NCBI RefSeq assembly: GCF_024105665.1
Contig: NZ_JAAAMK010000003.1
Location: forward strand, 62,001 to 126,000
Reading direction: 5' to 3'
DNA length: 64,000 nucleotides
Origin: Aliihoeflea aestuarii
GTDB lineage: Bacteria > Pseudomonadota > Alphaproteobacteria > Rhizobiales > Rhizobiaceae
Shown: positions 45,697 through 55,387 of the stretch, piece after piece
How positions within the stretch are numbered: the first letter of the stretch is position 1
How the letters are laid out: each line of letters begins with the position of its first letter
Translations under genes and position numbers: made by a program
The notes under the pieces: model-generated
The model's database searches: none
Told to the model about the DNA's origin: nothing
Seen by the model: only the letters and a program-made list of their open reading frames with translations

Positions 45697-46986
45697 TCAG
45701 GCCGGCACGGTGCCCCATGTGTCATTGGCGATGGCGTCATACCAGCCGACCGCGTATTGCGCCTCGCGCAGCCGGAAATCGGCATCCGCATCGGCCGGGC
45801 TGACGCCGCCTGAGCCTTCGACCTGAACGACCTCGTCATCGACGGCCTCATAGACGCCGACGACGGAGATGCCGTAATCCGGGCCGATCAGGCTGTAGCA
45901 GGTGTTCGTCCATGACGCTGCCGGGGCCTCGTTGCCCGCGAGGCTCGCGACGATCGCCGCAGCCGCCACCTTGCCCTGCGTGTTGGCGCAGAAGCCGGAT
46001 TTCGGCATCGGAGACGCGATCGCGGCATCGCCGATGACATGGATGTCGGCCACCTGACGCGACTCGAAGGTCGATGCCTTGATCGGCACCCAGCCGCCCT
46101 CGTTCGTCACCCCTGCGCGCTCGGCGATGAAGCCGGCCTTTTGCGGAGGAACGACGTTGAGGACATTCGCCCTGTGAACCATGCCGAACTCGGTCTCGAC
46201 TTCCAGCGCCTCGGCATCGACGCGTACGACGCGGCCGTCATCCGACAGGCCGACCCACTCGATCGTGTCGCCGTAAAGCGACTGCCAGCCGGCGGTGAAC
46301 AGACCCTGTTTGGAGAAGGCGTCCTTGGAATCCAGGATCAGTATCTTGGAATTCGGCTTGTGCTCCTTGAAATAGTGCGCGACCAGCGAGACGCGCTCGT
46401 AAGGTCCGGGCGGGCAGCGGAACGGATCGGCCGGAGCCGACAGGACGAACAGGCCGCCATCTTCCATTTCCTCGAGCTGACGCCTCAGGAGCTGCGTTTG
46501 CGCGCCGGCCTTCCAGGCATGCGGGGCAAGTTCCGCCGCCGCCTCGTCATAGCCTTCCAGCGCGCCCCAGTTGATGTCGATCCCCGGCGAGAGGATCAGC
46601 TTGTCGTATTCGACCGTCTCACCATTCGACAGCGTGACCGTGTGGGCGTCGCCATCGACGTCTTCGGCAAGCGCGGTGACGAGATTGACGCCGTATTCGC
46701 CGGTCAGTTCCTCATAGGAATGGCCGATCGATTCGAACTCACGCAGGCCGCCGAGATAGAGATTGGAAAAGGGACAGGTGTAGAACCGCTCCTGTGCCTC
46801 GATCAGCGTGACGTCGATGTCGGGATTGCGTCGTTTGATGTATTTCGCGGCGGTCGCGCCGCCGAAGCCGCCGCCGACGATGACGACGCGGCCGGCAGAA
46901 CCTTGCGCGCGCAGGATATTGGGCATGGCGAGCGGCGCGACGAAAGCGGCGGCGCCCAGTGCAAGCATGTTGCGACGTGTGATCAT
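45697..46986 (-). CDS. fccB: Flavocytochrome c sulfide dehydrogenase, flavoprotein subunit
   Basis: 429 residues. It starts with a twin-arginine signal (ITRRNMLALGAAAFVAPLAM), then the FAD motif VVIVGGGFGGATAAKYIKRR. The redox Cys residues of FCSD are present: FYTCPFSNLYLGG and SGFCANTQGKVAA, which form the active disulphide near the flavin. The C-terminal FCSD flavin-binding domain includes NTCYSLIGPDYGISV. It oxidises sulfide to sulfur or polysulfide in the periplasm and passes electrons to the cytochrome c subunit encoded just upstream. GAGGGAG precedes ATG 46986, and fccA ends 11 nt before it. Confidence 0.94.
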   Translation of the reverse strand: MITRRNMLALGAAAFVAPLAMPNILRAQGSAGRVVIVGGGFGGATAAKYIKRRNPDIDVTLIEAQERFYTCPFSNLYLGGLREFESIGHSYEELTGEYGVNLVTALAEDVDGDAHTVTLSNGETVEYDKLILSPGIDINWGALEGYDEAAAELAPHAWKAGAQTQLLRRQLEEMEDGGLFVLSAPADPFRCPPGPYERVSLVAHYFKEHKPNSKILILDSKDAFSKQGLFTAGWQSLYGDTIEWVGLSDDGRVVRVDAEALEVETEFGMVHRANVLNVVPPQKAGFIAERAGVTNEGGWVPIKASTFESRQVADIHVIGDAAIASPMPKSGFCANTQGKVAAAAIVASLAGNEAPAASWTNTCYSLIGPDYGISVVGVYEAVDDEVVQVEGSGGVSPADADADFRLREAQYAVGWYDAIANDTWGTVPA

Positions 46987-46997
46987 GGTGCGCTCCC

Positions 46998-47315
46998 TCA
47001 CGGCTCGATTTCGGAGAAGTAACGGGCGAGGGCGTCGAGCTCCTCGTCGGTATAGCCGGTCGCGTGACGCGTCATGATCGTCGCACCCTCGACCTCGCCC
47101 GCCTTGAATGCGAGAAGCTGCTCGCGCAGGATGTCGTAATCCTGACCGGCGATCGCCGGGATAGCGCCGGGCGAGCGGCCGTCCGTGCCGTGGCAGTTGG
47201 CGCAGGTGCCGGCCAGCACCGACACCTCGTCTTCGCTGAGGGCACTGGCCGGCCCGGCGAATGCGGCAAGCATCGCCGCGACGACGACGCCCCTTCGAAA
47301 ATGCTTCGAGAACAT
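46998..47315 (-). CDS. fccA: Monohaem cytochrome c, FCSD cytochrome subunit
   Basis: 105 residues with a Sec signal peptide (VVVAAMLAAFAGPASA). One haem site, CANCHG, lies near residue 38, and the distal Met ligand is probably in ATIMTRHATGYTDEE. It is short compared with di-haem FccA of purple sulfur bacteria and resembles the single-haem SoxE/FccA type of alphaproteobacteria. It takes electrons from FccB to the respiratory chain. The gene leads the fccAB operon and has a near-consensus promoter upstream. Confidence 0.92.
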   Translation of the reverse strand: MFSKHFRRGVVVAAMLAAFAGPASALSEDEVSVLAGTCANCHGTDGRSPGAIPAIAGQDYDILREQLLAFKAGEVEGATIMTRHATGYTDEELDALARYFSEIEP

Positions 47316-47373
47316 GGATCAGCCCCCCTTTTCCAAAACCCTCGGCGAGCAAACGCATCGCCTCTTTGGAATG

Positions 47374-47401
47374 ATTATAGAAAAGGATGCGCCCTTCGCA
47401 A
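47374..47401 (-). promoter_or_regulatory. Promoter upstream of fccA
   Basis: On the minus strand a perfect -10 TATAAT (47374-47379) lies 16 bp downstream of a -35 TTGCGA (47396-47401), about 60 bp before the fccA start. The whole 146-bp gap (47316-47461) is AT-rich, in contrast to its surroundings, and may hold sites for a sulfide-responsive regulator, which I could not identify. Confidence 0.65.
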
Positions 47402-47461
47402 CTCTATACTTTCACAGCTTCGTAGCCGAGGTAATAATGGAATTGAGTACTCGCTTACGGG

Positions 47462-48685
47462 CTATTTGGAGGAAATCATTTCCTTCAATCGAGGCGTACC
47501 GAGATTGATATCTTCCTCGGTCGGGTCGATCCCGGCTGCCAGCAGACGGCGTGCGATCATGTGATCGGCCGCGCGGTTGATGGAATCCACCGCCAGCAGC
47601 CGTGGCCCGGCGAAATGCCAGACCGAAAACGCGTTCGCCTCGGGATCGCCGGCAAGAAGATGCCTGTCCGCATCGAAAGAGAGGCCGGCCGTCTGCAACT
47701 TGATATCTCCCTGGTCGGACCAGAACCACGGCACCTCATGAAAAGCGGAGGGTTTTCCGGTGATCGTCCGTGCCGCGTGCTTTGCCTGGTCACTTGCGTT
47801 CTGCACCGATTCCAGCCGGACGGGGCGCGCGGCATGCCAGTGATGGAAACTGGTGACATCGCCCAATGCCAGAATGCGCGGATCGGCGGTGCGCATCTGC
47901 TCATCGACGACGATGCCGTTGTCGATGGCGAGACCGGCAGCGGCCGCGAGTTCGACATTGGGAACAACGCCGGTGCCGAGGACGACCAGATCGGCGGAGA
48001 TACGCGACCCGTCCGTCAGCCGGACGGCATCGACGCGCCCGTTCGCACCCCCGAAGCCTGACACCCCCACGCCTGTGCGCAGATCTATCCCCGCCTCGCG
48101 CGCACGGCGTTCCGCATAGGACGAAATGAGCGGGGCGACCGAGCGGCCCAGAACGCGCGGCGCCATTTCGACCAGCGTGACGTGCTTTCCAAGACCAGCC
48201 AGCGTATGCGCGATCTCCATGCCGATGAAGCCGCCACCGACCACGATGGCCGACCGCGACGCCGCCGTCGCCTCGCGAATGCGACCGGCATCGGCGAAAT
48301 TGCGAAGCGCGAAAATCCCGTCGAGACCGTTTCCCTCGACCTGTGGCAGGCGCGGCCGGGCCCCGGTCGCGAGAATGATTTGGGAGAAGGGCAATGACAC
48401 GCCGTCATCGAGCCTCACCCTTCCGGCCGACCGGTCGAGTTCCTCGACCCGTCGGCCGAACAGAAGCTCGACCCCGTTGTCGCGATAGAAGCTCTCCGGG
48501 CGCAGCATCTGCGAGCCGCCACCGGGCGTCTTCAGGAACGTCTTCGACAGAGGCGGCTTGTGATAGGGCAGTTCCGTTTCATCATTGACGAGGGCGATCG
48601 CCCCGTCGAAGCCTTCCTGACGCAGGCTTGCGGCGGCCTGCGAGCCACCATGCCCGCCGCCGATGATGATCACGCGCTCTTCCAC
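47462..48685 (-). CDS. Ferredoxin/rhodocoxin-reductase-like NAD(P)/FAD oxidoreductase
   Basis: About 407 residues. The FAD-binding motif is IIIGGGHGGSQAAASLRQ at the N-terminus; the NAD(P) motif is AIVVGGGFIGMEIAHTLAG near residue 145. Other family landmarks are PYHKPPLSKTFL, ILATGARPRLP, ILALGDVTSFHH and a C-terminal reductase domain ending in RLLAAGIDPTEEDI. Such proteins pass electrons from NAD(P)H to [2Fe-2S] ferredoxins serving monooxygenases. No ferredoxin or P450 gene is near. GTG 48685 with GAGG upstream is preferred; TTG 48691 is an alternative. It may be unrelated to the sulfide genes that follow. Confidence 0.85.
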   Translation of the reverse strand: MEERVIIIGGGHGGSQAAASLRQEGFDGAIALVNDETELPYHKPPLSKTFLKTPGGGSQMLRPESFYRDNGVELLFGRRVEELDRSAGRVRLDDGVSLPFSQIILATGARPRLPQVEGNGLDGIFALRNFADAGRIREATAASRSAIVVGGGFIGMEIAHTLAGLGKHVTLVEMAPRVLGRSVAPLISSYAERRAREAGIDLRTGVGVSGFGGANGRVDAVRLTDGSRISADLVVLGTGVVPNVELAAAAGLAIDNGIVVDEQMRTADPRILALGDVTSFHHWHAARPVRLESVQNASDQAKHAARTITGKPSAFHEVPWFWSDQGDIKLQTAGLSFDADRHLLAGDPEANAFSVWHFAGPRLLAVDSINRAADHMIARRLLAAGIDPTEEDINLGTPRLKEMISSK

Positions 48686-48764
48686 CCTCAAACCTCGCCG
48701 TCATATCCGATTTCGGCATCTATGTGCGATCGGACAAGACGCGCCGCAAGCCCTTTCGTGGCGT

Positions 48765-51700
48765 CTAGCTGACGGCTTCGCCAAGCCGGGCAAGGCTTGC
48801 CTCCATCGCGTCCTCCGGCACCTCGATCAGCACCGGCGCCTCGGTGAAGAGCAATGCGGCCCGCACCGGACGACCGGGATAAAGCGGCTGCAACAAGGCG
48901 CGGTAAAGAGCCATCTGCGCCACATGGGAAGGAGGCACCTGCGCCAGCGTGGCCGGCGGCGGGCGGTTGGTCTTGTAATCGACGATCAGCACGCTGTCGT
49001 CCGTCACGACCAGACGGTCGATCTTGCCGGAAATCGCACGATCCGCGCTTCCTATGCGCACGCGGCCCATGATCGAGACCTCGGCGCGCGAGTTCGCCGA
49101 GAAAAGGTCCGCGAATTCGGGATCGCCGAGGATCGCGCCGATCCGGCTCCAGGCCTGCGCGCGATCGACCTCGCTCCACCCCGCGCCCAGCCGGCCGAGA
49201 TAGCGATGCGCGCTCGCCTCCCGGTCCTGCGGCTCAACGTCCGGCAAGGACTGGAGAAGCCTGTGGATCGCCGTTCCGCGTTCGAGCGCGTGCGACGTTC
49301 CCGCAACCGCGTCCAGCACCGGCGAGCCGGAAACGGCGGTTTCAGCCCCCGGTTCGATCACGAGCCTGACGCCGGAGGGCGCGAGCGGGCGCGGCACTGG
49401 CGGAGGCGCAGCGAGGCGATGGCTCAGGGCGGCCGGCAGGGGCACGGGCTCGTCCCTGGCCGCATCCGGCGTCACGATCACGGGTGCGGTCGCACGCGGC
49501 GTGACGCGATAGACGAGGATGTCGTCGCCGGTCGGCGCATGCGTCTGGCGCGCCGTCGCCGGCGAGGCTTCCAGCGCGCGCGCGACCATTGCATGCCAGG
49601 TCATGTCGGTGGGCGCGCGCTTGCCCTGATATCCGCACACGATCAGCCTGTCTTCCGCGCGGGTCATGCCGACATAGAGCAGACGTCGATATTCCTGCTC
49701 CGCCTTTGTCCGCGCGATTGCGGCGATGGCGCGCGCGAAATCGTTGTTGGTGTCGGAACCGGCGCGCCACAGAAATCCGCGCCCCGCCCATTCGCGCTTC
49801 GGCGCATCGAACGGCATCAGGATCGGCAGATGGCTGTCGGAAAAGGGAGCCGATCCGCTGTCGACCAAAAAGACGACCGGCGCTTCCAGACCCTTGGCCG
49901 CATGCGTCGTCATGATGCGGACCTCGCCGCGCGACTGGTCCATCTCGCGCTTGATTTCGGGGCCGTCACCGTCGAGCATCGCCAGAACCGCCTCGAGGCC
50001 GGCCGCGCCGCTTTTCTGGGCGGCAAGGCAGAAGTTCAGGAATTCGTCGACGACATCGCCGGCTTCCGGCCCCAACCGGGCGACGATCCGGGCGCGCGCG
50101 CCGTCCCGGCCGAGAATCCGCCCGTAGAATTCGAAGGCGGGCATGAAGCCGACTTCGTCGCGCCAGACGTTCAACTGGTCGCGGATCAGCCTGAATTCGA
50201 CATCGCTTTCGGCTTCTCCCCGCAGGACAGCGTAAAGCGAGGCGCGACCGCGACCATGCGCGATCTCGAAGAGCCGTTCTTCCGACAGGCCGAAGATGGG
50301 ACTGCGCAGCAATGCGGCCACCGACAGGTCGTCCTCCGGTTGAAGCGCGAAGCGTCCGATGGCCATCAGATCCTTGACGGCGATATGGTCGGCAAGAACC
50401 AGCCGGTCGGCACCCGCCACGGGCACATGCCTGTTCTTCAGCTCGCGCGACAGCGCATGGACGAAACTGCCGCGCTTCCTGACCAGCACCATGACGTCGC
50501 CAGGCGTCAGAAGCCGGCCGTGACCGGGAATTGTCTCGCCCGAATCGAGCCAGCTTTTCAGCGTCACCGCTATGTTTCGGGCCAGGCGCGCGGCCGGTGC
50601 GGACGTATGGTCGATGGCCAGCGTCCAGTCGTCGGGCGCTTCGACCTCCTGCGGCGTCAGCGACGGCCAGATCTCGACCTGTCCGGGTGCATCCGTGCGG
50701 ATCGCGCTGTGCCTTATATCCTCGATGTCGCGCGTCAGCCCTTCGCGCGAAGACGGCTCGGCAAAGACGAGATCGACCGCTGATAGCACGTCCTGCGTGG
50801 AGCGGAAGGAATGGCTGAGGCGCACCCGTTCGAAGGTCTTCTGCGCGCTTTCGACGCGCCGGCCGAACTCGCGCCCGGAAACCGCGAAGGCTTCCGGCTC
50901 CGCGCCCTGAAACGAATAGATCGACTGCTTCTCGTCGCCGACGGCAAAGACCGTCCGAAGACCCTCATGCGCCGTTTCGCCGGCGAAGAACTCGTCGGCA
51001 AGCTGCCTGACCACCCGCCACTGATCCGGGCTCGTATCCTGCGCCTCGTCGAGCAGGATGTGATCGATGCCCTTGTCGAGCTTGTAATGCACCCAGGCGC
51101 CGGCATCCTTTCGCGCCAGAAGCGCAGCGGTGCGGCGGATCAGATCGTTGAAATCCAGAAAGCCGCGCGCGCTTTTCAGCCGCTCGTAACGCGCGATCAG
51201 CCATTCGGCGAGCGTGAGCGCGGACCGCGACGCACGCAGCATCGCAAATAGCGCCGCCCGGTCGAGCGCGGTGCGCACCGCGTCGGCCATGCGCGCGAAT
51301 TCGGCCTCGAATTCCGGGAAATGCTCGGCTACGCCCTTGGCGAGTATCTGTTTCGTCGAGCGCGCCTCGTAGACGGGACCCTTTTTCGTCAGGAACGTCT
51401 TGCGAAGGACCGCAAAGCGTTCGTCCGCATCATGCGCCGTGCAAACAAAGGTCAGATCCTCGGCGAATTGCGACGCCCTGACCTTGCCGGCGGCTGCCGC
51501 GCGGTCGGCGAAGCGTTCGGAAAGATCGCGGTCGAAATAGGCATCGGGCCAGACCCCGCCCAAAATCTCGTCCATCGTCTCCGCACCGGTGAAGCCGAAG
51601 GCGGCGAAGAACGGCGCGAAGTTTTCGGGCGGCATGCCGACTTCGGAAACGAAAGCGCCCAGATCGTCGCGCTGGCGCACGATCTCGCTCAGGAGATGCT

Positions 51701-52286
51701 CCAGACCCGATTCGCCGGCTATGTCGAGGATGTCGGCAAAGGCGGCGGCAAGTTCCGGATCGGCGTTGTCGGCCGCGCCCGCGATCATCGAGCGCCGCGC
51801 CTCGGCGATGAGGGCCGCCTCCATCTGGCCGTCGAGAAGTTCGAAATGACCCGCGACATTCGCCTCGAGCGGGAACTGGTGCAGGATCGCCTCGCAAAAG
51901 GCATGGATAGTCTGGATCTTGAGGCCGCCCGGCGTCTCGAGCGCCTCGGCGAACAGGCGACGCGCGCGCGTCATCCGGGCCGGCGACGGCGGCCGACCGT
52001 CAAGCCCGGCGATCGTCACCCTCAAGGCGTCGTCGTCGAGCGCCGTCCACGCGCTCAGCGTCTGGAAGACGCGGTTCGACATGTTCGCCGCCGCCGCGCG
52101 CGTGTAGGTCAGGCACAGGATGCGCGACGGGTCGGTTCCGTCGAGCAGCAGGCGGATGACGCGTTGCGACAGGACATGCGTCTTGCCCGAGCCGGCATTG
52201 GCCGACACCCACGCCGAATTCTTCGGATCGGAGGCGCGCGCCTGATCCAGCCGGGTCGATTCGGGAATGACGAAAGCCGGCCTCAT
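48765..52286 (-). CDS. addA: Double-strand break repair helicase AddA
   Basis: 1173 residues of the alphaproteobacterial AddA type. The UvrD-like helicase core has Walker A ANAGSGKTHVL near residue 28, motif Ia LCLTYTRAAAANMS, Walker B HILLDEAQDTSP, motif III VFAVGDEKQSIYSFQGA, and later motif V ITTHAAKGLEAPVVFLVDSG-like segments (here MTTHAAKGLE). The C-terminal PD-(D/E)xK nuclease has GKIDRLVVTDD followed by IVDYKTNRPP. With AddB it resects DNA ends for RecA loading. The ATG at 52286 follows GGAGGCGAGGA and overlaps the addB stop by four bases. Confidence 0.95.
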   Translation of the reverse strand: MRPAFVIPESTRLDQARASDPKNSAWVSANAGSGKTHVLSQRVIRLLLDGTDPSRILCLTYTRAAAANMSNRVFQTLSAWTALDDDALRVTIAGLDGRPPSPARMTRARRLFAEALETPGGLKIQTIHAFCEAILHQFPLEANVAGHFELLDGQMEAALIAEARRSMIAGAADNADPELAAAFADILDIAGESGLEHLLSEIVRQRDDLGAFVSEVGMPPENFAPFFAAFGFTGAETMDEILGGVWPDAYFDRDLSERFADRAAAAGKVRASQFAEDLTFVCTAHDADERFAVLRKTFLTKKGPVYEARSTKQILAKGVAEHFPEFEAEFARMADAVRTALDRAALFAMLRASRSALTLAEWLIARYERLKSARGFLDFNDLIRRTAALLARKDAGAWVHYKLDKGIDHILLDEAQDTSPDQWRVVRQLADEFFAGETAHEGLRTVFAVGDEKQSIYSFQGAEPEAFAVSGREFGRRVESAQKTFERVRLSHSFRSTQDVLSAVDLVFAEPSSREGLTRDIEDIRHSAIRTDAPGQVEIWPSLTPQEVEAPDDWTLAIDHTSAPAARLARNIAVTLKSWLDSGETIPGHGRLLTPGDVMVLVRKRGSFVHALSRELKNRHVPVAGADRLVLADHIAVKDLMAIGRFALQPEDDLSVAALLRSPIFGLSEERLFEIAHGRGRASLYAVLRGEAESDVEFRLIRDQLNVWRDEVGFMPAFEFYGRILGRDGARARIVARLGPEAGDVVDEFLNFCLAAQKSGAAGLEAVLAMLDGDGPEIKREMDQSRGEVRIMTTHAAKGLEAPVVFLVDSGSAPFSDSHLPILMPFDAPKREWAGRGFLWRAGSDTNNDFARAIAAIARTKAEQEYRRLLYVGMTRAEDRLIVCGYQGKRAPTDMTWHAMVARALEASPATARQTHAPTGDDILVYRVTPRATAPVIVTPDAARDEPVPLPAALSHRLAAPPPVPRPLAPSGVRLVIEPGAETAVSGSPVLDAVAGTSHALERGTAIHRLLQSLPDVEPQDREASAHRYLGRLGAGWSEVDRAQAWSRIGAILGDPEFADLFSANSRAEVSIMGRVRIGSADRAISGKIDRLVVTDDSVLIVDYKTNRPPPATLAQVPPSHVAQMALYRALLQPLYPGRPVRAALLFTEAPVLIEVPEDAMEASLARLGEAVS

Positions 52287-55200
52287 TCCTCGCCTCCCCC
52301 GTCGTCGCCGCCGGCCGACCACTCATGGACGCGGGCCAGATGGTCGTAATCACCGCTGAAATCGCCTTCGCGAAACGGCACCGCACGCGAGACATAGCCG
52401 TTTTCCGGCTTCTGGTAATACGCGATCAGACGCTCCAGCCGTTCCCATGCTTCGTGCGCGAGGTCGGGGCCGGACTTGAGCTCCTTCCTGAACTCGTGAA
52501 TGGCGTCGTGCTCGACATCGCCGTTCGCCTTCAGCCGCACATAAGCGAGCTCCGCGGGCATCGCCTCGCCGATTCCGGCAAACGCACCGCGCACGAGCAG
52601 GGCCGCCTCGAGCGCGAGTTGCGGCGCGAGCAGGCTGTGGGCCTGGCCTTTGGAAGGATTGGTGCCGGTCTTGAAGTCGATGATGTCGGCCATGCCCGCC
52701 GCGAGCAGATCGATCCGGTCGGCATAGCCGGACAGCGTGACGCCCGTCGCGCCGACCTTAATTGCCTCCGCGCGGGCCTCGGCGACACGCCGGATCACAC
52801 CTGCGCGGCTGCGCTCCCAGGCAACGAAACGGCTCGACATCTTGGCGAAGCGCGGCCACCAGACGGCGTCCACATCGGGCGGAAGCGCGACTTCGTCGAA
52901 CTTTTCCCGGCCGATCTTCAGCAGCCAATCCACCGCGTCCGGCGCGCCTGGGTCGATGTCGGCGACGGCAAAGCCGTGCAGGATCGCGTGGAAGAGTGTT
53001 CCGCGCTCCGCAGCGCCCGGATCGCGCAACAACGGATCTACGGGCAGAAGTCGCAATATCTTGCGCGCATAGATCGCATAGGGATCGCGCCGAAGCGTCT
53101 CCACTTCGGTGACAGAAAAATGCACCGGGCGGGCGGAAACGGGCGGTTTCGGTGCCGGGCGTCCGGCCAGCGCCACGTCGTCCCGCTCATCGATCCGGCG
53201 CGTCCAGGCGATATGGTCGCGGCCGCGCGCACGCATCGCCTCGGCCGCTTCCGGCCCGGCGCAGGTCAAAAGCCGCTGGAGCCAGCGCGAAGCCACCGCC
53301 GGCGCTTCGCCCGCCCGCGCCGAACGCGTCACGATCACGCGCGGATTGGCCATCGCCATGACGAAATCATGCGCGGACTGGCCGATGCGGCGTTCGGGCG
53401 GCTCCAGTTCGAGCCCCTGCTTCATCATTCGCGACATGAAGCGGTCGGCCTCGGCCTTACGCGGCCAGTTCCCCTCGTTCAAGCCACCGATGACCATGGT
53501 ATCGACCGTCTGAAGACGCGCTTCGAGCGGCCCCCAGATCGAAACGCGCGGATCGCCGGCCGGGGTCGGCTTCACCGTCTCGCCGGCGATCAGTGCCGCC
53601 AATATGTCGGGCCACTCCGCCGGGTTGAAGGAAAGCGGCGCATCGAGCCCGGCAAGACCGCGCAGGAAATCCGCAAGCCTGCCGCCCGCATCGCCGCCAT
53701 AGACCGGATCGAGCCGGCCCGTTTCGTCGCAGCCGAGCGCTTCGATCACTTCGACGGTCGCCCGGACCGCCTGCTTCAGATCGATCTCCTCATGCCCGCG
53801 CAAATCGGCAAGCGGGCCGACCGCATGCGCGAGGCGATCGGCTATTTCGCCGGCTTCCATGCGACGCTCCGAATCCAGCCGTGCGAGCCAGAACGGCTTG
53901 CGATCCGCATCCTCATGCACGGCGAGACGGTCCTTGAAATCATGCCCGATCGCGGCGATGTCCGGCCGCCCCGTGCCGCCGCGAAACGTGACAAGATCGA
54001 TCGTTTCGCTTGCGCGGCGGACACGCCCGCGCGGACGGCCAAGATGCAGCAACGGATGCTTGAGAAGAGAAAGCGCCGTCACCGCATCACCCGGCCGCAA
54101 GGTCGCCTCGACCGCAAGGCGCATGAGCACGCAAGGCGGCGCTTCGGCGAGCAGCGCGCCGGCCGAATCGTCGGCCACGATGCCGAAGCGGCGCAACTCT
54201 GCCGCGACGCGCCTTGCGAGATCGCGATCCGTGGTGACCAGCGCCGCCGTCTTCTCCGGTTCCTCCACCGCAAGACGCAAGGCGATCGCGATCCCCAGCG
54301 CTTCCTCGCGCTCATTCGCCGCCTCGATCAGCGTCACCTCGTCGAGCGCGCCGCGTTCGACCGTTGCCTTGAGCCTATCGCGACCCTGCGCCCAGGCTTC
54401 CGTCGTCTCGGCCGGCCGCAACGCTTCGCCAACAAGCGCGATCCGCGCGGCGATCGCTGGATCGGATACGCCAAGTTCGGCGACGTCGCGTCGATGGATG
54501 CCGAGCCGGCGAAGCAGTTTCTTCAAGGCCGCCTGCGGATGTCCATGGATCGCGGGCGATGCGTTCTCGCGGCCGATCGCCTCCCAGGCAGCATCGTCCA
54601 TCTGACGGTCGAGGCCCGGCAACACCACGGCCCCGAGATCAAGACGGCTGATCGTCGCCAGAAGCTGCGCGGTCGCGGGGATTGAGCCGGTCGAGCCGGC
54701 CGCGATGACCGGGCCGTTCAGAACGCGCGTCTTGAGGCGCTCGGCCTCGGCCCTGATCTGGACGTCGCGGTGATGAGCCGGATTCACACGCCCGGCCCCC
54801 GTCAGATATTGCGGCCATGCGCCCGTCACGATCTGAAGGAAATCGAGCGTGACCTGCCACCAGCCGGCGAGCTCGGCGGGCACGAGTTCGGACAGACGCG
54901 TCCAGTCGCCGCCCTCCGTCTCGATCTCGTCGATCAGGCCGGACAGATCGCGGGACAGCCAGATGGCATCGGACAGCGAGGCGGGAATTGCCAAGTCTTC
55001 GCCGTAGAGCGCAGCCAGATGCGCAGGCAGACGGCGTTTCCACGCCTGAACCAGCGGCGCGAGCCGGACGATCCGTTCAAGCGGTTCTATTGCCGGCAAA
55101 AGATCGAGATCGGACGCGCCGGAGATCCAGCTATCGTCGTCGAATTCCCCCAGGGGGCGGATCACGGGAAGGATCGCGGAGCGCTCGCCGAGCCTTTCCA

Positions 55201-55387
55201 AAAAGCCGGAGCGCAACTCGCGCGCGGCGCGGCGCGTCGGCACATAGATCGTCACGTCTGCAAGCGCGAGCGGCGATCCATCGTATCGAAAACCCTTAAC
55301 CAGATGGCCGTCGAGCAGCGCATCGATCAGCGTGGGAATGAAGGGCGAAGCCGCCGCGATGTTCAGGACATGCGGATGCTGCGTCAT
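52283..55387 (-). CDS. addB: Double-strand break repair protein AddB
   Basis: 1034 residues, the usual alphaproteobacterial AddB size. The inactive-helicase-like N-terminus includes VTIYVPTRRAARELRSGFL. The C-terminal nuclease has GYADRIDLLAAGMADIIDFKTG (Asp, then Asp-x-Lys), with a conserved FSVTEVETLRRDPYAIYARKIL before it. It forms the heterodimeric nuclease-helicase with AddA. The start overlaps the murU-like stop by four bases, so murU, addB and addA are translationally chained downstream of the tsaE-amgK gene. Confidence 0.94.
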   Translation of the reverse strand: MTQHPHVLNIAAASPFIPTLIDALLDGHLVKGFRYDGSPLALADVTIYVPTRRAARELRSGFLERLGERSAILPVIRPLGEFDDDSWISGASDLDLLPAIEPLERIVRLAPLVQAWKRRLPAHLAALYGEDLAIPASLSDAIWLSRDLSGLIDEIETEGGDWTRLSELVPAELAGWWQVTLDFLQIVTGAWPQYLTGAGRVNPAHHRDVQIRAEAERLKTRVLNGPVIAAGSTGSIPATAQLLATISRLDLGAVVLPGLDRQMDDAAWEAIGRENASPAIHGHPQAALKKLLRRLGIHRRDVAELGVSDPAIAARIALVGEALRPAETTEAWAQGRDRLKATVERGALDEVTLIEAANEREEALGIAIALRLAVEEPEKTAALVTTDRDLARRVAAELRRFGIVADDSAGALLAEAPPCVLMRLAVEATLRPGDAVTALSLLKHPLLHLGRPRGRVRRASETIDLVTFRGGTGRPDIAAIGHDFKDRLAVHEDADRKPFWLARLDSERRMEAGEIADRLAHAVGPLADLRGHEEIDLKQAVRATVEVIEALGCDETGRLDPVYGGDAGGRLADFLRGLAGLDAPLSFNPAEWPDILAALIAGETVKPTPAGDPRVSIWGPLEARLQTVDTMVIGGLNEGNWPRKAEADRFMSRMMKQGLELEPPERRIGQSAHDFVMAMANPRVIVTRSARAGEAPAVASRWLQRLLTCAGPEAAEAMRARGRDHIAWTRRIDERDDVALAGRPAPKPPVSARPVHFSVTEVETLRRDPYAIYARKILRLLPVDPLLRDPGAAERGTLFHAILHGFAVADIDPGAPDAVDWLLKIGREKFDEVALPPDVDAVWWPRFAKMSSRFVAWERSRAGVIRRVAEARAEAIKVGATGVTLSGYADRIDLLAAGMADIIDFKTGTNPSKGQAHSLLAPQLALEAALLVRGAFAGIGEAMPAELAYVRLKANGDVEHDAIHEFRKELKSGPDLAHEAWERLERLIAYYQKPENGYVSRAVPFREGDFSGDYDHLARVHEWSAGGDDGGGEE

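Noticed and set aside
48663-50783. Long plus-strand frame (706 codons) opposite addA
   Set aside because: It lies antisense to the helicase and nuclease motifs of AddA. The composition is that of an antisense shadow and no start context or domain is visible.
52325-54685. Long plus-strand frame (786 codons) opposite addB
   Set aside because: Antisense shadow of addB; the Arg/His-rich product has no family resemblance.
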